Source: Hymenobacter frigidus
Lineage (GTDB): Bacteria > Bacteroidota > Bacteroidia > Cytophagales > Hymenobacteraceae
Assembly: GCF_014640435.1 (NCBI RefSeq)
Contig: NZ_BMGY01000024.1
Span: 1-64,000 of the forward strand
Direction: 5' to 3'
Length of the DNA: 64,000 nucleotides
In this document: piece after piece, positions 63,488 to 64,000 of the stretch
Position numbering within the stretch: the first letter of the stretch is position 1
Layout of the letters: each line of letters begins with the position of its first letter
Notes under the pieces: generated by a model
Databases searched by the model: none
What the model was told of the DNA's origin: nothing
Seen by the model: the letters and a program-made list of their open reading frames with translations, nothing else
Made by a program: the position numbers and the translations under genes

Positions 63488-64000
63488 CTACCCGCTCACC
63501 AACCGCGCTATTCCAAAGGCCGCCGCGGCGGCCAGCGCCCCTACCACGGCCATTTTAAGAGCTCCGGCCACGGGTGGCTGCCCGGTAATACGACTTTTGA
63601 AATAGCCGAACACCAGCAGGCACACCAGCGTGATGGCTGCCGACCACGCCAGTCCTTCCGTGGGCGTATCCGTAAAAAAATAGGCGCTGAGTGGAATCAG
63701 CCCGCCCACCGCGTAGGCCGAGCTGATAGTGGCGGCGCTTTTGGGGGCTTGCCTGGGGTCGGGTTCCTCCAGGCCCAATTCGTACTTCATCATGAACCGC
63801 ACCCATTGCTCGGGGTCGGCGGTGAGCTCTGTGATGGCCAGTTGGCGAGTGGCGACCGAAAGACCCATTTCGGCCAGCAGCTCATCTACTTCGGTCCGCT
63901 CTACGTCGGGCACTTCCTGCACTTCGCGGCGCTCGCGGGCCAGTTCGGTATCGTAGTGCTCTACTTCGGTGCGGCCCGCCAGGTAGCCACCCAGGCCCAT
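63488..64000 (-). CDS. VIT1/CCC1-family metal transporter, 5' end outside window
   Basis: 170 residues visible, running off the right edge. MGLGGYLAGRTEVEHYDTE matches the end of the first helix pair in VIT1/CCC1 iron/manganese transporters. A cytosolic helical region follows (ELLAEMGLSVATRQLAITELTADPEQWVRFMMKYELGL) and then three more membrane helices (SAYAVGGLIPLSAYFF and later). The first in-frame methionine at 64000 is probably internal, so the true start lies beyond the window. Confidence 0.85.
   Translation of the reverse strand: MGLGGYLAGRTEVEHYDTELARERREVQEVPDVERTEVDELLAEMGLSVATRQLAITELTADPEQWVRFMMKYELGLEEPDPRQAPKSAATISSAYAVGGLIPLSAYFFTDTPTEGLAWSAAITLVCLLVFGYFKSRITGQPPVAGALKMAVVGALAAAAAFGIARLVSG

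Overview
The window looks like chromosome of a Hymenobacter-like member of the Bacteroidota (Cytophagales, Hymenobacteraceae). This is inferred from several things: GC-rich coding sequence; promoters of the Bacteroidota form TTG-N19/20-TAnnTTTG; a single-subunit cytochrome b558 succinate dehydrogenase; Por-type (T9SS) C-terminal sorting domains on at least five secreted proteins; FucP-type sugar transport; and small families typical of the phylum (TIGR02757, gliding/PKD proteins, DUF4174). No prophage, transposase gene, CRISPR array or rRNA operon was found.

Layout. 1-4.5 kb: the succinate dehydrogenase operon sdhC-sdhA-sdhB with a clear promoter and terminator, and a 25-bp perfect inverted repeat between sdhA and sdhB. 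4.5-13.3 kb: an MFS exporter, an FMN reductase, DUF2062 and YihY membrane proteins, a DbpA-like DEAD-box helicase, a short LMW phosphatase, a frameshifted exported protein and an MtfA-like peptidase with a SEC-C tail. Two copies of a 167-bp element with terminal inverted repeats bracket this block. 13.3-20.4 kb: an alpha/beta hydrolase lacking the usual serine, a fasciclin lipoprotein, an outer-membrane barrel, pirin, a secreted formylglutamate-hydrolase-like protein and an XRE/S24 repressor. 20.7-27.4 kb: recQ fused in frame to a DUF559 nuclease through a GC-rich palindromic repeat, an rRNA methyltransferase whose C-terminus is encoded by the same repeat, a sugar transporter and murB. 27.5-31 kb: tandem paralogous secreted proteins, one carrying two phospholipase D motifs. 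31-42 kb: mutS2, a LysM/RlpA-like protein, kdsB, SUI1, a lipid kinase and gapA. 42.5-45.3 kb: tRNA-Glu followed by a gene-poor stretch with a GH3 remnant and a possible MITE. 45-55 kb: gliding-type and glycoside hydrolase proteins, galK, an HMA metal chaperone and a di-heme peroxidase. 55.4-58 kb: a histidine kinase, two opposed fragments of a CheB/CheR/PAS gene and a STAS protein. 58-64 kb: an ABC exporter, a secreted metzincin, PPK2 and a VIT1/CCC1-like protein cut by the window edge.

Most genes are metabolic, envelope or repair housekeeping genes in short operons. The unusual content is in repeats. One is a family of palindromes with GTCAT...ATGAC ends (six clear copies, two degenerate). 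Another is a 38-bp GC-rich palindrome that is translated inside two proteins and brackets the DUF559 domain. The third is the pair of TIR-bounded elements. The DUF559-repeat cassette between the methyltransferase and recQ is the best candidate for an undescribed mobile unit. All function assignments come from reading translated motifs; no database search was run.
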